Shown here piece after piece: positions 40,878 to 49,627 of a stretch of DNA of 64,000 bases. Source of the stretch: Psychroflexus planctonicus (GTDB taxonomy: Bacteria > Bacteroidota > Bacteroidia > Flavobacteriales > Flavobacteriaceae); assembly GCF_014640195.1 (NCBI RefSeq), contig NZ_BMGM01000008.1, positions 1 through 64,000 of the forward strand, read 5' to 3'. The translations under genes were made by a program, and so were the position numbers. Numbering within the stretch: the first letter of the stretch is position 1; the number at the start of each line of letters is the position of its first letter. The notes beneath the pieces are model-generated. The model ran no database searches. It was not told the DNA's origin and worked only from the letters and a program-made list of their open reading frames with translations.

Positions 40878-42815
40878 ATGATGAACTTTTTGATAGGAAT
40901 ATTTTTTTTAAGCCTTACGCAATTTTCTCTTGCTCAAGAATATGTTGCTCACCCAGTACAAGAAGGAGAAACCATTTCTAGTATTGCCAAAAAATACAAT
41001 ATTCAAGAAAGTGCAATTCTGAACCTAAATCCCGATGTAAAAAAGGGAAAAGAAATCAATGTACCTAAACTAATTATTCCGGTAAAGAAAGTTCCTGAAG
41101 GAGCTAAAAAAGTAGATTTTACTTTATATGATGTGAGCCCTAAAGAAACTTTATACAGCATTTCTCGATCCTTTGGTATTTCTATAGATGAAGTAAAAAA
41201 GTACAATCCATATCTATATGAAAGAGAATTAGATATGAATGATGAACTTCGGATTCCGGTGACTAAACTATCTGAAAATGAAGAAGAACACATCACTAAA
41301 AATTTCAACCAAAGTGTGACCAATTCATCATTTTCTAAGTTGAAGCATTTGGTTTTACCAAAAGAAACCAAGTTTAGTATAGCTAAAAAATATGGTATTA
41401 CTATAGCGGAATTAGATAGCCTAAATCCTGATATAGAAACCTTACAAGCTGGACAATTTGTGAATATAGATCGTTCTAAAAACAAAAAAGAAAAAGGCGA
41501 AATAGAGAAGGCCGATATTAGAAAAGAAGAAATTAAATATTACGTAGTTCCAAGACGTGAATCCCTGGCTTCAATTTTAAAGAAAAATGAATTTAGCAGA
41601 GAACGCCTAGAAGCTTTAAATCCAGCTTTGCGCTATGGCGGTCTTTCTGAAGGAATGGTGTTGAAGCTGCCTACTAAAAGAAAATCTTTATTGCTACCAG
41701 GTGAAAAATCCATCAATTTAGAAAACTTTATCGATAAAGATATTACCGAAGAAATCAACTTGAGTTTGTTGCTTCCATTCAATTTAAAAGCTTTTGAAAA
41801 CGATTCTATTGATAAGGAATTGTTGTTGAGAAGAAGCCAACTTACCAGAATAGCAATCGATTTTTACACTGGTGTAGAAATGGCAGTAGATTCGGCTAAA
41901 GCTAAAAACATCCCAGTTAATTTACAGGTTCATGATATTGAACAACGCAATGCAGGCAAAATAGAATCTGTATTTAACGGCAATTCATTTTCATCAACCC
42001 ATGCGTTTATTGGGCCTTTATTAGAAAGTCAAATTCAAATGGTTTTAAATGAAATTGATAATCAGGAAACCTTGCTTTTTTCACCTTTAGTTAATCCTGA
42101 TTTTTTTCATAAAAACTTGGTTAAAACCGTTCCGAGTAACGATTTAAAGCAAGAAGTAATCATTACCTATATAGATAGTATTATTTCAGATGAAATCAAT
42201 TTAGTTGCTTTAACCGATTCAACAGGTCTAGAAATGCGCGACAAATTGAAATATACTTTTCAAGATGTAAAATTTGTTGAATTAACAGAAGATTATTTAC
42301 AAAAGGATGATATAAAGCCAAAGCTCAATAAAAATAAAATGAATTGGTTTTTATTAGAAACTACCAATTATGGTAAAATTGAAACAGCAATTGCTAATTT
42401 AATTTCGCTACAAAAAGAAGATTATAACATACGTTTATTTACTTCCAATCGAAGCAGTTTTTTTGAAGATGAAATTTCTAATGCCTATTTGAGTTCACTT
42501 AATTTTACATTTGTTAGTGCTTCAAAAGAATTAATTCAACCAGCTCCAGAAAGTTTCTCTGAAGCCTACAAAGAAAAACATGGTTATTATCCAAATCGTT
42601 TTGTAGTTCGCGGATTCGACTTGGCTTACGATTTAATTTTGCGTTTGGCTTACTCCGAAAATAATTTTCAAAAAACCCTAGACTTAGAAGCCCAAACCGA
42701 ATATTTTGAGAGTAAATTCAATTACCATGCTTTCGATTTGTCGGAAGGCTATTACAACGATTCTCTTTTCCTGATACAGTATCTTGATAATTTAGAAACA
42801 GAAGTAATCGATTGA
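40878..42815 (+). CDS. LysM repeat protein fused to a periplasmic-binding-like domain
   Basis: The 645-residue exported protein has a signal peptide (about 1-20, ending SLAQ) followed by four LysM modules (about 21-275). Repeated landmarks are GETISSIAKKYNI, KETLYSISRSFGI, ETKFSIAKKYGI and RESLASILKKNEF, each followed by an N-P motif. The C-terminal 340 residues resemble a type 1 periplasmic-binding protein (INLSLLLPFNLKAF, GVEMAVDSAK, HAFIGPLLESQI). It probably binds peptidoglycan and a ligand in the periplasm. A frame from 40866 overlaps guaA by ten bases. I start at ATG 40878, directly after the guaA stop, because it gives a cleaner signal peptide. Confidence 0.86.
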   Translation: MMNFLIGIFFLSLTQFSLAQEYVAHPVQEGETISSIAKKYNIQESAILNLNPDVKKGKEINVPKLIIPVKKVPEGAKKVDFTLYDVSPKETLYSISRSFGISIDEVKKYNPYLYERELDMNDELRIPVTKLSENEEEHITKNFNQSVTNSSFSKLKHLVLPKETKFSIAKKYGITIAELDSLNPDIETLQAGQFVNIDRSKNKKEKGEIEKADIRKEEIKYYVVPRRESLASILKKNEFSRERLEALNPALRYGGLSEGMVLKLPTKRKSLLLPGEKSINLENFIDKDITEEINLSLLLPFNLKAFENDSIDKELLLRRSQLTRIAIDFYTGVEMAVDSAKAKNIPVNLQVHDIEQRNAGKIESVFNGNSFSSTHAFIGPLLESQIQMVLNEIDNQETLLFSPLVNPDFFHKNLVKTVPSNDLKQEVIITYIDSIISDEINLVALTDSTGLEMRDKLKYTFQDVKFVELTEDYLQKDDIKPKLNKNKMNWFLLETTNYGKIETAIANLISLQKEDYNIRLFTSNRSSFFEDEISNAYLSSLNFTFVSASKELIQPAPESFSEAYKEKHGYYPNRFVVRGFDLAYDLILRLAYSENNFQKTLDLEAQTEYFESKFNYHAFDLSEGYYNDSLFLIQYLDNLETEVID

Positions 42816-42858
42816 TTTTGTTCGTCTAGCTCAGCCAAGCTTTTTCCTATTGCTCAGC

Positions 42859-42945
42859 AAAGTCTGAGACTTCGCTATACAAAGCAGTTGTACTATTTTT
42901 GAAGCAGACTTATATCAGTTGCAGCCAAGTTTTAAACTTTGCTAT
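42859..42945. repeat. Two imperfect copies of a short palindromic motif
   Basis: AAAGTCTGAGACTTCGCTAT at 42859-42878 and AAGTTTTAAACTTTGCTAT at 42927-42945 share the pattern of a small hairpin followed by YGCTAT, and both are preceded by CAGC. A similar motif occurs at 58591-58611. They may be remnants of a dispersed intergenic element. Confidence 0.35.
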
Positions 42946-42976
42946 GCTTAGTTATTATTGGGAATAGAAAAAAAAC

Positions 42977-43009
42977 ACCCCTGCAAGCGTTTTAAACGCT
43001 TGCAGGGGT
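42977..43009 (-). terminator. Terminator of the cco operon (probably bidirectional)
   Basis: A stem of at least 15 bases (ACCCCTGCAAGCGTT with its complement) is followed on the minus strand by a long T run. It lies 34 bases after the ccoG stop and may also serve the LysM gene on the other strand. Confidence 0.88.
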
Positions 43010-43042
43010 TTAATTTAAGAATAGAAACTTATAAAAACGAAA

Positions 43043-44455
43043 CTAAAAAGTTTTGGGTCCCATAAAATTAGCGGTAGTTGTTTCCAGGAGTTCTCCTCTG
43101 CTGTAAATGCCTATTTTCACTTTGTTTTTATGTCCGTCTAATTCCATTGGATGGATGTTGATAAACAAACTTCCTTTGTCCAAATCTTGAGCGGGAACTA
43201 TTGTAAAATAATTTTTCACCAGTTTGATTTCTCCTTTATGCGAAAGCAATTTAAAATATACGGAGTCTTTTTCTATATTGGTTTTGTTTACCAGTTTGTA
43301 GGTGTATACATTTCTAAGTTCGCCACTTTCGGTGGTTTCGTACAAGTTTCCAGGTAATCTTAAAATACGTGCTTCTACATCACTTCTAATAAATAATAAA
43401 CCGATTAAAATTCCTATTAAAATAGTTAATACTCCAGTGTAAGCTTTCATTCTTGCCGTGAACTTAAACTTGGCTTTCTTTTCAATATTTTCTTCGGAAG
43501 CATAACGAATTAAGCCTTTTGGAAGATTTACTTTTTCCATGATATCATCACACTCGTCTATACAAGCAGTACAGTTTACGCATTCCAATTGGGTTCCGTT
43601 TCGGATATCAATTCCGGTAGGGCAAACGTGTACACATTGTTTACAGTCAATACAGTCTCCGTAACCAAGTGCATCTCGATCTTCGTTTTTTCTGAATTTT
43701 TTTCTTCCGTTTTCGGCTTCACCACGTTTATGGTCATAGGCAACTACAACTGATTTTTTATCAAGTAAAACGCCTTGTAATCTTCCATATGGGCAAGCGA
43801 TAATACAAACTTGTTCTCTAAACCACGCAAATACAAAATAGAAAACAAGGGTAAATATCAGTAAAGGAATAAAAGTGCCTAAGTTGGCTGTTGGTCCTTC
43901 GGTAATATAAAGTAAAAGCCGGTCGCTTCCTATTAAATACGCCAAGAACACATTGGCTATTAAAAATGAAATGAAGGCAAAAACCGCCCATTTACTTCCT
44001 TTTTTAATAATTTTTTCTTTGTTCCATGGCATCCGATCGAGTTTCATTTGTTTGTTTCGGTCGCCTTCAATAGCATATTCAATTCTTCTAAAAACCATTT
44101 CCATAAAAATAGTTTGAGGGCAAATCCAACCACAAAAAACACGTCCAAAAGCTACAGTAAACAATGCCAATAAGACGATTAACGTAATCATAGAAATAAC
44201 AAACAAGTAAAAGTCTTGTGGCCAAAACGAAAACCCAAAAATGTTGAATTTACGCTCTAGTACATTGAACATCAAGAATTGATTTCCATTGATTTTGATA
44301 AACGGCGAAGCAAATAAAAACAACAATAAGAAGTAGCTTACCCACTTTCTGTATTTGTAAAAAACACCAGATGGTTTTTTAGGATAAACCCAAGCTCGCT
44401 TGCCTTGGTCATCCATAGTGCCAATACTATCTCTAAAGTTTTCTTGATCGCTCAT
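43043..44455 (-). CDS. ccoG: Cytochrome c oxidase accessory protein CcoG
   Basis: The 470-residue membrane iron-sulfur protein is involved in assembly of cbb3 oxidase, probably through copper handling. It has about five hydrophobic segments, an N-terminal CGWICPQTIF, CIIACPYGRLQ and a ferredoxin-type region with CIDCKQCVHVCPTGID and CVNCTACIDECD that would hold two 4Fe-4S clusters. The C-terminal part (about 370-470) is a periplasmic immunoglobulin-like domain ending in FMGPKTF. It is the last gene of the cco unit, 105 bases after ccoP. Confidence 0.93.
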   Translation of the reverse strand: MSDQENFRDSIGTMDDQGKRAWVYPKKPSGVFYKYRKWVSYFLLLFLFASPFIKINGNQFLMFNVLERKFNIFGFSFWPQDFYLFVISMITLIVLLALFTVAFGRVFCGWICPQTIFMEMVFRRIEYAIEGDRNKQMKLDRMPWNKEKIIKKGSKWAVFAFISFLIANVFLAYLIGSDRLLLYITEGPTANLGTFIPLLIFTLVFYFVFAWFREQVCIIACPYGRLQGVLLDKKSVVVAYDHKRGEAENGRKKFRKNEDRDALGYGDCIDCKQCVHVCPTGIDIRNGTQLECVNCTACIDECDDIMEKVNLPKGLIRYASEENIEKKAKFKFTARMKAYTGVLTILIGILIGLLFIRSDVEARILRLPGNLYETTESGELRNVYTYKLVNKTNIEKDSVYFKLLSHKGEIKLVKNYFTIVPAQDLDKGSLFINIHPMELDGHKNKVKIGIYSRGELLETTTANFMGPKTF

Positions 44456-44560
44456 TTTTATACTTTTCTATATGGTTAAGCAAAAGCTAGTTTTATTTTT
44501 TTTGATAGATGAACATGGAATGCTCGACGCTAACTAAAACCTAAATACACAATGAAACTT

Positions 44561-45448
44561 CTACTCTTCTTGTTCGCCTTCCCAAATTTCTCCTTCCGGC
44601 GCTTTTCCATCTGCAGGATTGTTTTCCTGTAAGGTTAATACATAAGAAGCGGCTTGTTGCATTTCTTTAGCTGTTAAATCGGACTTCCAAGAAACCATTC
44701 CTTTTCCAGGTCTACCGCCTTCGCTAATGGTTTTAAACACATTTTTAATTCCACCGCCTAAAATCCAATGTTCATCGGTTAGGTTCGGACCAATTCCACC
44801 GCCACCATCGGCTCTATGGCAAGCCACACAATTGGTAGCATAAATTTTTTCTCCAGCTTTTAAATCGCTTGGTTCTTCTAAAGCTACAACTGTTTCGTAA
44901 TCGATTATATTTTCTGCTGTGGCTAAATATTCTTCAATCTCTTTATCGGCTTGAGCTACTTCTTGCTGATATTCTTCTGCTTGGGTATAGTCTCCAATAA
45001 CATGGAAACGTACTAAATATACCACTGCAAAAACAATGGTAGCGTAGAAACCGTATAGCCACCATGGCGGAAGTTTGTTGTCTAATTCCTTGATTCCATC
45101 ATAATTATGGTCTAATATTATTTCATGTTCTTCTTCCACTTCTTTAGACTTGGTCATATCTTGTAAGAAGCCTTCAATTTTTTCTCCTATTTTGCTTGCT
45201 CTTGCTGCTTCAGCTTCATCAAACTTTTTCTGAGCTTCTTCCGAAAGGCTCATGTATAAAATATTTTTTAACGAGCTGATGGAAGCTTCAATAGCCAATG
45301 CAAATAAAAACACGATGCCAATGAAAATTCCTGCAAAAGGATATTCTAAAATAGCCCATTGACCCGGTTCAGTTTCGGTTAAGTATTCTGTGCCTAGCCA
45401 GGCTAAACCAACCAATACAATAATTCTGATGTAGGATTGTGTCTTCAT
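44561..45448 (-). CDS. ccoP: cbb3-type cytochrome c oxidase subunit CcoP (single haem)
   Basis: The 295-residue subunit has two N-terminal hydrophobic segments, a charged helical stretch (60-130), a membrane segment with the CcoP hallmark LPPWWLYGFYATIVFAVVYLVRF, and one cytochrome c domain. Only one CxxCH site is present (CVACH, C207-H211), with the distal Met in GKGMVSWK, whereas proteobacterial CcoP has two haem c sites. It delivers electrons to the CcoNO core. The start overlaps ccoQ by four bases. Confidence 0.92.
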   Translation of the reverse strand: MKTQSYIRIIVLVGLAWLGTEYLTETEPGQWAILEYPFAGIFIGIVFLFALAIEASISSLKNILYMSLSEEAQKKFDEAEAARASKIGEKIEGFLQDMTKSKEVEEEHEIILDHNYDGIKELDNKLPPWWLYGFYATIVFAVVYLVRFHVIGDYTQAEEYQQEVAQADKEIEEYLATAENIIDYETVVALEEPSDLKAGEKIYATNCVACHRADGGGGIGPNLTDEHWILGGGIKNVFKTISEGGRPGKGMVSWKSDLTAKEMQQAASYVLTLQENNPADGKAPEGEIWEGEQEE

Positions 45449-45636
45449 AATTTACTTGTGTTTTCAGTTTCTTCATCGGTTAATGGAATGTCACTCATCT
45501 TTTGGATGTAATCTTTTTTGGCGGTAAAGACCCACCAAAAAAGAATTACAAAAAAGCTAAAGAATATCAAAAGCGAAATAATTGGATAAAGCTCAATTCC
45601 TTCTATGGTTTCTAAATATTGTTTTGCGAATTTCAT
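45445..45636 (-). CDS. ccoQ: cbb3-type oxidase small subunit CcoQ-like
   Basis: The 63-residue single-span membrane protein (hydrophobic IISLLIFFSFFVILFWWVF, then a charged tail) lies in the ccoQ position between ccoNO and ccoP. The length and the W-x-F near the membrane exit match the family. It probably stabilises the oxidase complex. Confidence 0.85.
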   Translation of the reverse strand: MKFAKQYLETIEGIELYPIISLLIFFSFFVILFWWVFTAKKDYIQKMSDIPLTDEETENTSKL

Positions 45637-45648
45637 GATTTCAAAAGT

Positions 45649-47850
45649 TTAGTTAGAAGATGCTGATGCTTCTTCGGGTTGAACAATTTTAATATCGGTT
45701 CCTAGGCGTTGTAGGTAAGCAATTACTGCAGTAATTTCTCTATTTCTCATTTCAACAAAATCCATGTTGTTTTCTTCCGCATACTTTTTAGCCGCTTCGT
45801 AAGATTTTACAAAATCTGGATCGTTGTACAAGTTTTGTTCGATTTCTATTCCTTGTTCCAACATGCTTTGTTGTGCATTAGCGATTTCTTCGTCAGAGTA
45901 TGGAACGCCAAGCTTAGCCATTGTCTCGAGTTTAGCTTCTGTTGAAGATTTGTCTAATTCATTTTCAATAAGCCATTGGTATGCTGGCATAATAGAACCT
46001 GAACTCGTGCTTTGTGGATCGTACATGTGGTTAAAGTGCCAGTTATCTGAATATTTTCCACCTATACGCAATAAGTCTGGTCCGGTACGTTTACTTCCCC
46101 AAAGGAAAGGACGGTCGTACACATATTCTCCACCTTTTGCATATTCTCCATAGCGTTCTACTTCCGAACGGAAAGGACGCACCATTTGTGAGTGACAACC
46201 TACACAACCTTCACGGATGTAGATGTCTCTACCTTCTAATTCTAAAGGAGTGTAAGGCGTAACGCTACTTATGGTTGGTACATTTGATTTCACCAATAAA
46301 GTAGGAACAATTTGAACCACACCACCAATTAAAATGGCAATGGTAGCCAAAATGGTTAATTGAATCGGCTTACGCTCTAACCAAGAGTGGAACGCTTCAC
46401 CAGCAACTCTACCACTTTTAACACGTTGTAGTGGAGCAGCTTCAGCTAATTCATCAGTAACTGGTGAACCTGCACGAATGGTCATAACTACGTTATAGAG
46501 TAAAAGGAACATTCCTGAAATGTACATTGTTCCACCAATGGCTCGCATCCAGTACATGGGCATAATTTCAGAAACGGTTTCTAAAAAGTTACCATATACC
46601 AAAGTTCCGTCTGGGTTAAAGTCTTTCCACATTAGTGCTTGTACAAAACCAGCCACATATAAAGGTAAAGAATATAAAACTATACCTAAAGTTCCTACCC
46701 AAAAGTGAGCGTTGGCTAGACCAACCGAATGCAATTTGGTTTTAAATAGTCTTGGTACTAAAAAGTAAATCATACCAAAAGTTAAGAAGCCGTTCCAAGC
46801 TAAGGCACCTACATGAACGTGTGCAATAATCCAGTCGGTAAAGTGAGCAATAGCATTAACATTCTTAAGCGAAAGCATTGGTCCTTCAAAAGTAGCCATA
46901 CCGTATCCGGTAATTGCAACTACCATAAATTTAAGCACAGGATTGGTTCTTACTTTATCCCAAGCACCTCGAAGCGTTAGTAAACCGTTAATCATTCCAC
47001 CCCAAGATGGCATAATGAGCATTACCGAAAAAGTAACTCCTAAATTTTGAGCCCAATCTGGTAAAGCGGAATACAATAAGTGGTGAGGTCCAGCCCAGAT
47101 GTAAATGAATATGAGCGACCAAAAGTGAATAATGGATAGTTTATATGAATATACAGGTCGATTGGCTGCCTTAGGAACAAAGTAATACATTAAACCTAAA
47201 AACGGAGTAGTTAAGAAAAAGGCAACTGCATTGTGTCCGTACCACCATTGTACCAAAGCATCTTGAACACCGGCATAAGCCGAATATGATTTTAATGCTG
47301 AAACTGGTAGCGCTAAGGAATTAAAAATGTGTAATACGGCAACTGTTACAAACGTAGCTAAGTAAAACCAAATGGCAACATACAGGTGGCGCTGTCTACG
47401 TTTTAAGATAGTACCGATTAAGTTCCACCCAAAAGCTACCCAAATTATAGCAATAGCAATGTCTATCGGCCATTCTAATTCAGCATATTCTTTAGAACTA
47501 GTGAAACCAAGTGGAAGTGTAATTGCAGCCGCAACAATAATGAGCTGCCAACCCCAAAAGTTAATGTTACTTAAGGCATCGCTGAACATTCTGGCTTTTA
47601 ATAGTCGTTGCGAAGAATAATATACTCCAGCAAAAATGGCATTACCAACAAATGCAAAAATTACGGCATTGGTGTGCAATGGTCTTAAACGGCCAAAGCT
47701 CAACCAAGAAATTCCGTCGGTGAGTTGAGGAAAAATAAACATAAAAGCGAGCAAAAGCCCAACGGTCATTCCGATTATGCCCCAAAAGATGGTGGCATAT
47801 AAGAATTTTTTTACGATTTTATTATCGTAATGAAACTGCTGTACATCCAT
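45649..47850 (-). CDS. ccoN: Fused cbb3 cytochrome oxidase subunits I and II (CcoN-CcoO)
   Basis: The 733-residue fusion has CcoN over the first ~480 residues, with twelve or so membrane spans and the haem/copper ligands in RPLHTNAVIFAF, WYGHNAVAFFLTTPFLG, GPHHLLYSALPDW and IAHVHVGALAWNGF. After a linker and one hydrophobic segment comes CcoO, with the haem c site GCVGCHSQMVRPF (C549-H553) and FLWGSKRTGPDLLRIGGKYSDNWH. It is the catalytic core of the high-affinity terminal oxidase in the inner membrane. The fusion is known in Bacteroidota. Both halves appear complete. Confidence 0.95.
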   Translation of the reverse strand: MDVQQFHYDNKIVKKFLYATIFWGIIGMTVGLLLAFMFIFPQLTDGISWLSFGRLRPLHTNAVIFAFVGNAIFAGVYYSSQRLLKARMFSDALSNINFWGWQLIIVAAAITLPLGFTSSKEYAELEWPIDIAIAIIWVAFGWNLIGTILKRRQRHLYVAIWFYLATFVTVAVLHIFNSLALPVSALKSYSAYAGVQDALVQWWYGHNAVAFFLTTPFLGLMYYFVPKAANRPVYSYKLSIIHFWSLIFIYIWAGPHHLLYSALPDWAQNLGVTFSVMLIMPSWGGMINGLLTLRGAWDKVRTNPVLKFMVVAITGYGMATFEGPMLSLKNVNAIAHFTDWIIAHVHVGALAWNGFLTFGMIYFLVPRLFKTKLHSVGLANAHFWVGTLGIVLYSLPLYVAGFVQALMWKDFNPDGTLVYGNFLETVSEIMPMYWMRAIGGTMYISGMFLLLYNVVMTIRAGSPVTDELAEAAPLQRVKSGRVAGEAFHSWLERKPIQLTILATIAILIGGVVQIVPTLLVKSNVPTISSVTPYTPLELEGRDIYIREGCVGCHSQMVRPFRSEVERYGEYAKGGEYVYDRPFLWGSKRTGPDLLRIGGKYSDNWHFNHMYDPQSTSSGSIMPAYQWLIENELDKSSTEAKLETMAKLGVPYSDEEIANAQQSMLEQGIEIEQNLYNDPDFVKSYEAAKKYAEENNMDFVEMRNREITAVIAYLQRLGTDIKIVQPEEASASSN

Positions 47851-47852
47851 AA

Positions 47853-48044
47853 TTAATCTTGTTTTTGTTCTTGGGTAGATGATTTTTTAGAGTCGTCTTT
47901 TACTAACTCATCATCAAATAGCATGCGTACCGAAGGCGTATAACTATCGTCATATTGTCCGCTTTTCACCGAAAAAATAAAAACGATAAGGAATACAAGT
48001 GCTACTAAAATGCTAATGGTAAGAAGTCCGTAAATTACACTCAT
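47853..48044 (-). CDS. ccoS: cbb3-type oxidase assembly protein CcoS
   Basis: The 63-residue single-span protein has the hydrophobic ISILVALVFLIVFIF stretch, then SGQYDDSYTPSVRMLFDDELV. The D-D-x-x-x-P-x-x-R-M-L-F-D-D tail is the CcoS signature. It is needed for cofactor insertion during oxidase maturation. It is the first gene of the operon, two bases before ccoNO, behind a -7 box at 48061-48068. Confidence 0.9.
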   Translation of the reverse strand: MSVIYGLLTISILVALVFLIVFIFSVKSGQYDDSYTPSVRMLFDDELVKDDSKKSSTQEQKQD

Positions 48045-48060
48045 GATTCAAAATTTCCCA

Positions 48061-48068
48061 CAAATGTA
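48061..48068 (-). promoter_or_regulatory. -7 promoter box TACATTTG of the cco operon
   Basis: A perfect TAnnTTTG on the minus strand, 16 bases before the ccoS ATG. I see no clear FNR-type palindrome beside it. Confidence 0.6.
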
Positions 48069-48180
48069 AATGCGAAGTTAAAATTGAAAAATGACGATAA
48101 TCAGGTTTGATAGACTAAAATAGAATTCGGTAAAATTAAGTTGATTTTATGGGAGATAATTTTTTTTTCAACAAAATAAA

Positions 48181-48210
48181 TGACTAAATTTGTCATGAAA
48201 TAATTTGTCA
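48181..48210 (+). promoter_or_regulatory. Promoter/operator of the HTH-Fic gene
   Basis: The near-perfect palindrome TGACTAAATTTGTCA (48181-48195) contains the -7 box TAAATTTG (48185-48192). Its right half TTTGTCA recurs at 48204-48210, 15 bases further on and just before the ATG at 48214. Overlap of symmetric sites with the promoter suggests autoregulation by the encoded Xre domain. Confidence 0.5.
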
Positions 48211-48213
48211 ATA

Positions 48214-49278
48214 ATGAAATTAGTTAGTGCCAAACGAAAAGAATTAAATCTGAAAATCTGTGATTTAGCACAGCAAGTAGGTATTGACTCAAGTTTAATG
48301 AGCAGAATTATTTCAGGTAAACGTCATCCTACTTTACCACAGTTGAAAAAAATTAGCGAAGCAGTAGGCTTAGATTATTATGAGCTTCTCAAAGAATTTT
48401 TAAGTAATCAGGTAGTCGATTTGTTAAGTTCATACCCTACTGTAGCCGAAGATGTTATTGCAGCTGCTGAAGAACGCATTGCTTACCTTACTGGTAAAGA
48501 AAAGTTTAAAGTCATTGAACTTGATCAACAAGTAACTAAATTATTGAATGAAGCAGATCAACTTCATAAAAAGTGGCAAAGCAAAAAACCTTTAGATGGT
48601 TTACAAGTTCAGAAAATGCAAGAATTCTTCCATACTGCATACACTTATGAAAGTAACCGTATTGAAGGAAACACCTTAACTTTAAGTGAAACACACCTTG
48701 TTATTAACGATGGAATTACCATCGGCGGAAAAAGTATGCGCGAGCATTTAGAGCTTATCAATCATAAAGAAGCAATTGATTTAGTTCAGGATTTTGTGAA
48801 AAATAAAATTCATTTTAATGCTTTTTATTTGAAGCAAATTCATCAATTGGTTTTAAAGGGCGTCGATAAAAAAAATGCAGGTGTTTATCGTTCAGTTCCT
48901 GTACGGATTTCAGGTAGTGCACATTTCCCACCTGAGCCGTATAAGATTGATAAATTAATGGAAGATTATTTTCTGTTTTATGAAATGCAAAAGAAAGTTT
49001 TGCACCCCATAGTTCTCGCTGCCGAAATGCATGAGCGATTAGTTTCTATTCATCCATTTATAGATGGTAATGGAAGAACATCGCGCTTGGTAATGAATTT
49101 AATTTTGCTTCAACACGGCTACACGCTGGTTAATTTAAAAGGCGATCCTGATCAAAAAGAAAATTACTTTAAAGCGCTTGAAGCTGTTCAGGTAAATCAT
49201 GAAAATAAACATTTTCACAAATTAATTGCCGAATGTGCCATTTCATCGCTTCAAGAGCACGTTCATTTAGCTGGATAA
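48214..49278 (+). CDS. Fic family protein with N-terminal Xre DNA-binding domain
   Basis: The 354-residue protein begins with an Xre helix-turn-helix (about 5-60, CDLAQQVGIDSSLMSRIISGKRHPTLPQL), followed by a helical linker and a Fic domain. The catalytic motif is intact in IHPFIDGNGRTSR (H280), and an upstream SNRIEGN (S147 to N153) matches the auto-inhibitory [S/T]xxxE[G/N] helix of class II Fic proteins. It is predicted to AMP-modify a target protein and to bind DNA, probably its own promoter. The longer frame starts at a TTG (48205), but ATG 48214 aligns with the Xre domain start. Confidence 0.9.
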   Translation: MKLVSAKRKELNLKICDLAQQVGIDSSLMSRIISGKRHPTLPQLKKISEAVGLDYYELLKEFLSNQVVDLLSSYPTVAEDVIAAAEERIAYLTGKEKFKVIELDQQVTKLLNEADQLHKKWQSKKPLDGLQVQKMQEFFHTAYTYESNRIEGNTLTLSETHLVINDGITIGGKSMREHLELINHKEAIDLVQDFVKNKIHFNAFYLKQIHQLVLKGVDKKNAGVYRSVPVRISGSAHFPPEPYKIDKLMEDYFLFYEMQKKVLHPIVLAAEMHERLVSIHPFIDGNGRTSRLVMNLILLQHGYTLVNLKGDPDQKENYFKALEAVQVNHENKHFHKLIAECAISSLQEHVHLAG

Positions 49279-49627
49279 ATAAAGTTGCTTCATTTTTTGG
49301 AGCAACTTTTTAGTTTTGCTGCTTTAGTTAAATGGGAAGTAAATATGAGAATTGACTCGTGTTCTAAAAACTAATTATCTTGATGCTAAACTGAAAAACT
49401 CAGTAGAGTAAGCTCTCAATTCAAATAATTCTGTGCAAGCGGGGATGCCTTTTCATTATTTTTTTACGGGAATTATGCTATGTGTTTTTAAACAATACTA
49501 AATTTTTAACACTTTAATAATGAGTAACTAATTGATTATTATTTTATGTTTACATCAAAAAAATTGTGTAAAAATTATTCAATTTTCAAATATTGAAAAC
49601 TGTTATAGTCTATTTTAAATCAACAAT
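49279..49627. other. Intergenic region, mostly featureless
   Basis: Apart from the terminator at 49281-49309 and a small inverted repeat (TTTTCAA / TTGAAAA at 49583-49599) about 30 bases before the next ATG, these 349 AT-rich bases show no gene, no perfect TAnnTTTG box and no recognisable remnant. Confidence 0.6.
49281..49309 (+). terminator. Terminator of the HTH-Fic gene
   Basis: A stem AAAGTTGCTTC / GGAGCAACTTT has one G-U pair and is followed by TTAG with a short T run. It lies directly after the stop at 49278. Confidence 0.75.

Noticed and set aside
42816-42976. tRNA or CRISPR-like repeats between the LysM gene and ccoG
   Set aside because: No cloverleaf or T-loop sequence is present, and the two repeated motifs are too few, too short and unevenly spaced for an array.
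48045-48204. FNR/CRP-type palindrome in front of the cco operon
   Set aside because: The sequence ATCAGGTTTGAT was considered, but its half-sites are in the wrong orientation for TTGATnnnnATCAA, so no anaerobic regulator site is claimed.
49310-49627. Remnant gene or small RNA upstream of the 49628 gene
   Set aside because: No perfect TAnnTTTG box on either strand, no T-run hairpin besides the Fic terminator, and no recognisable coding remnant.
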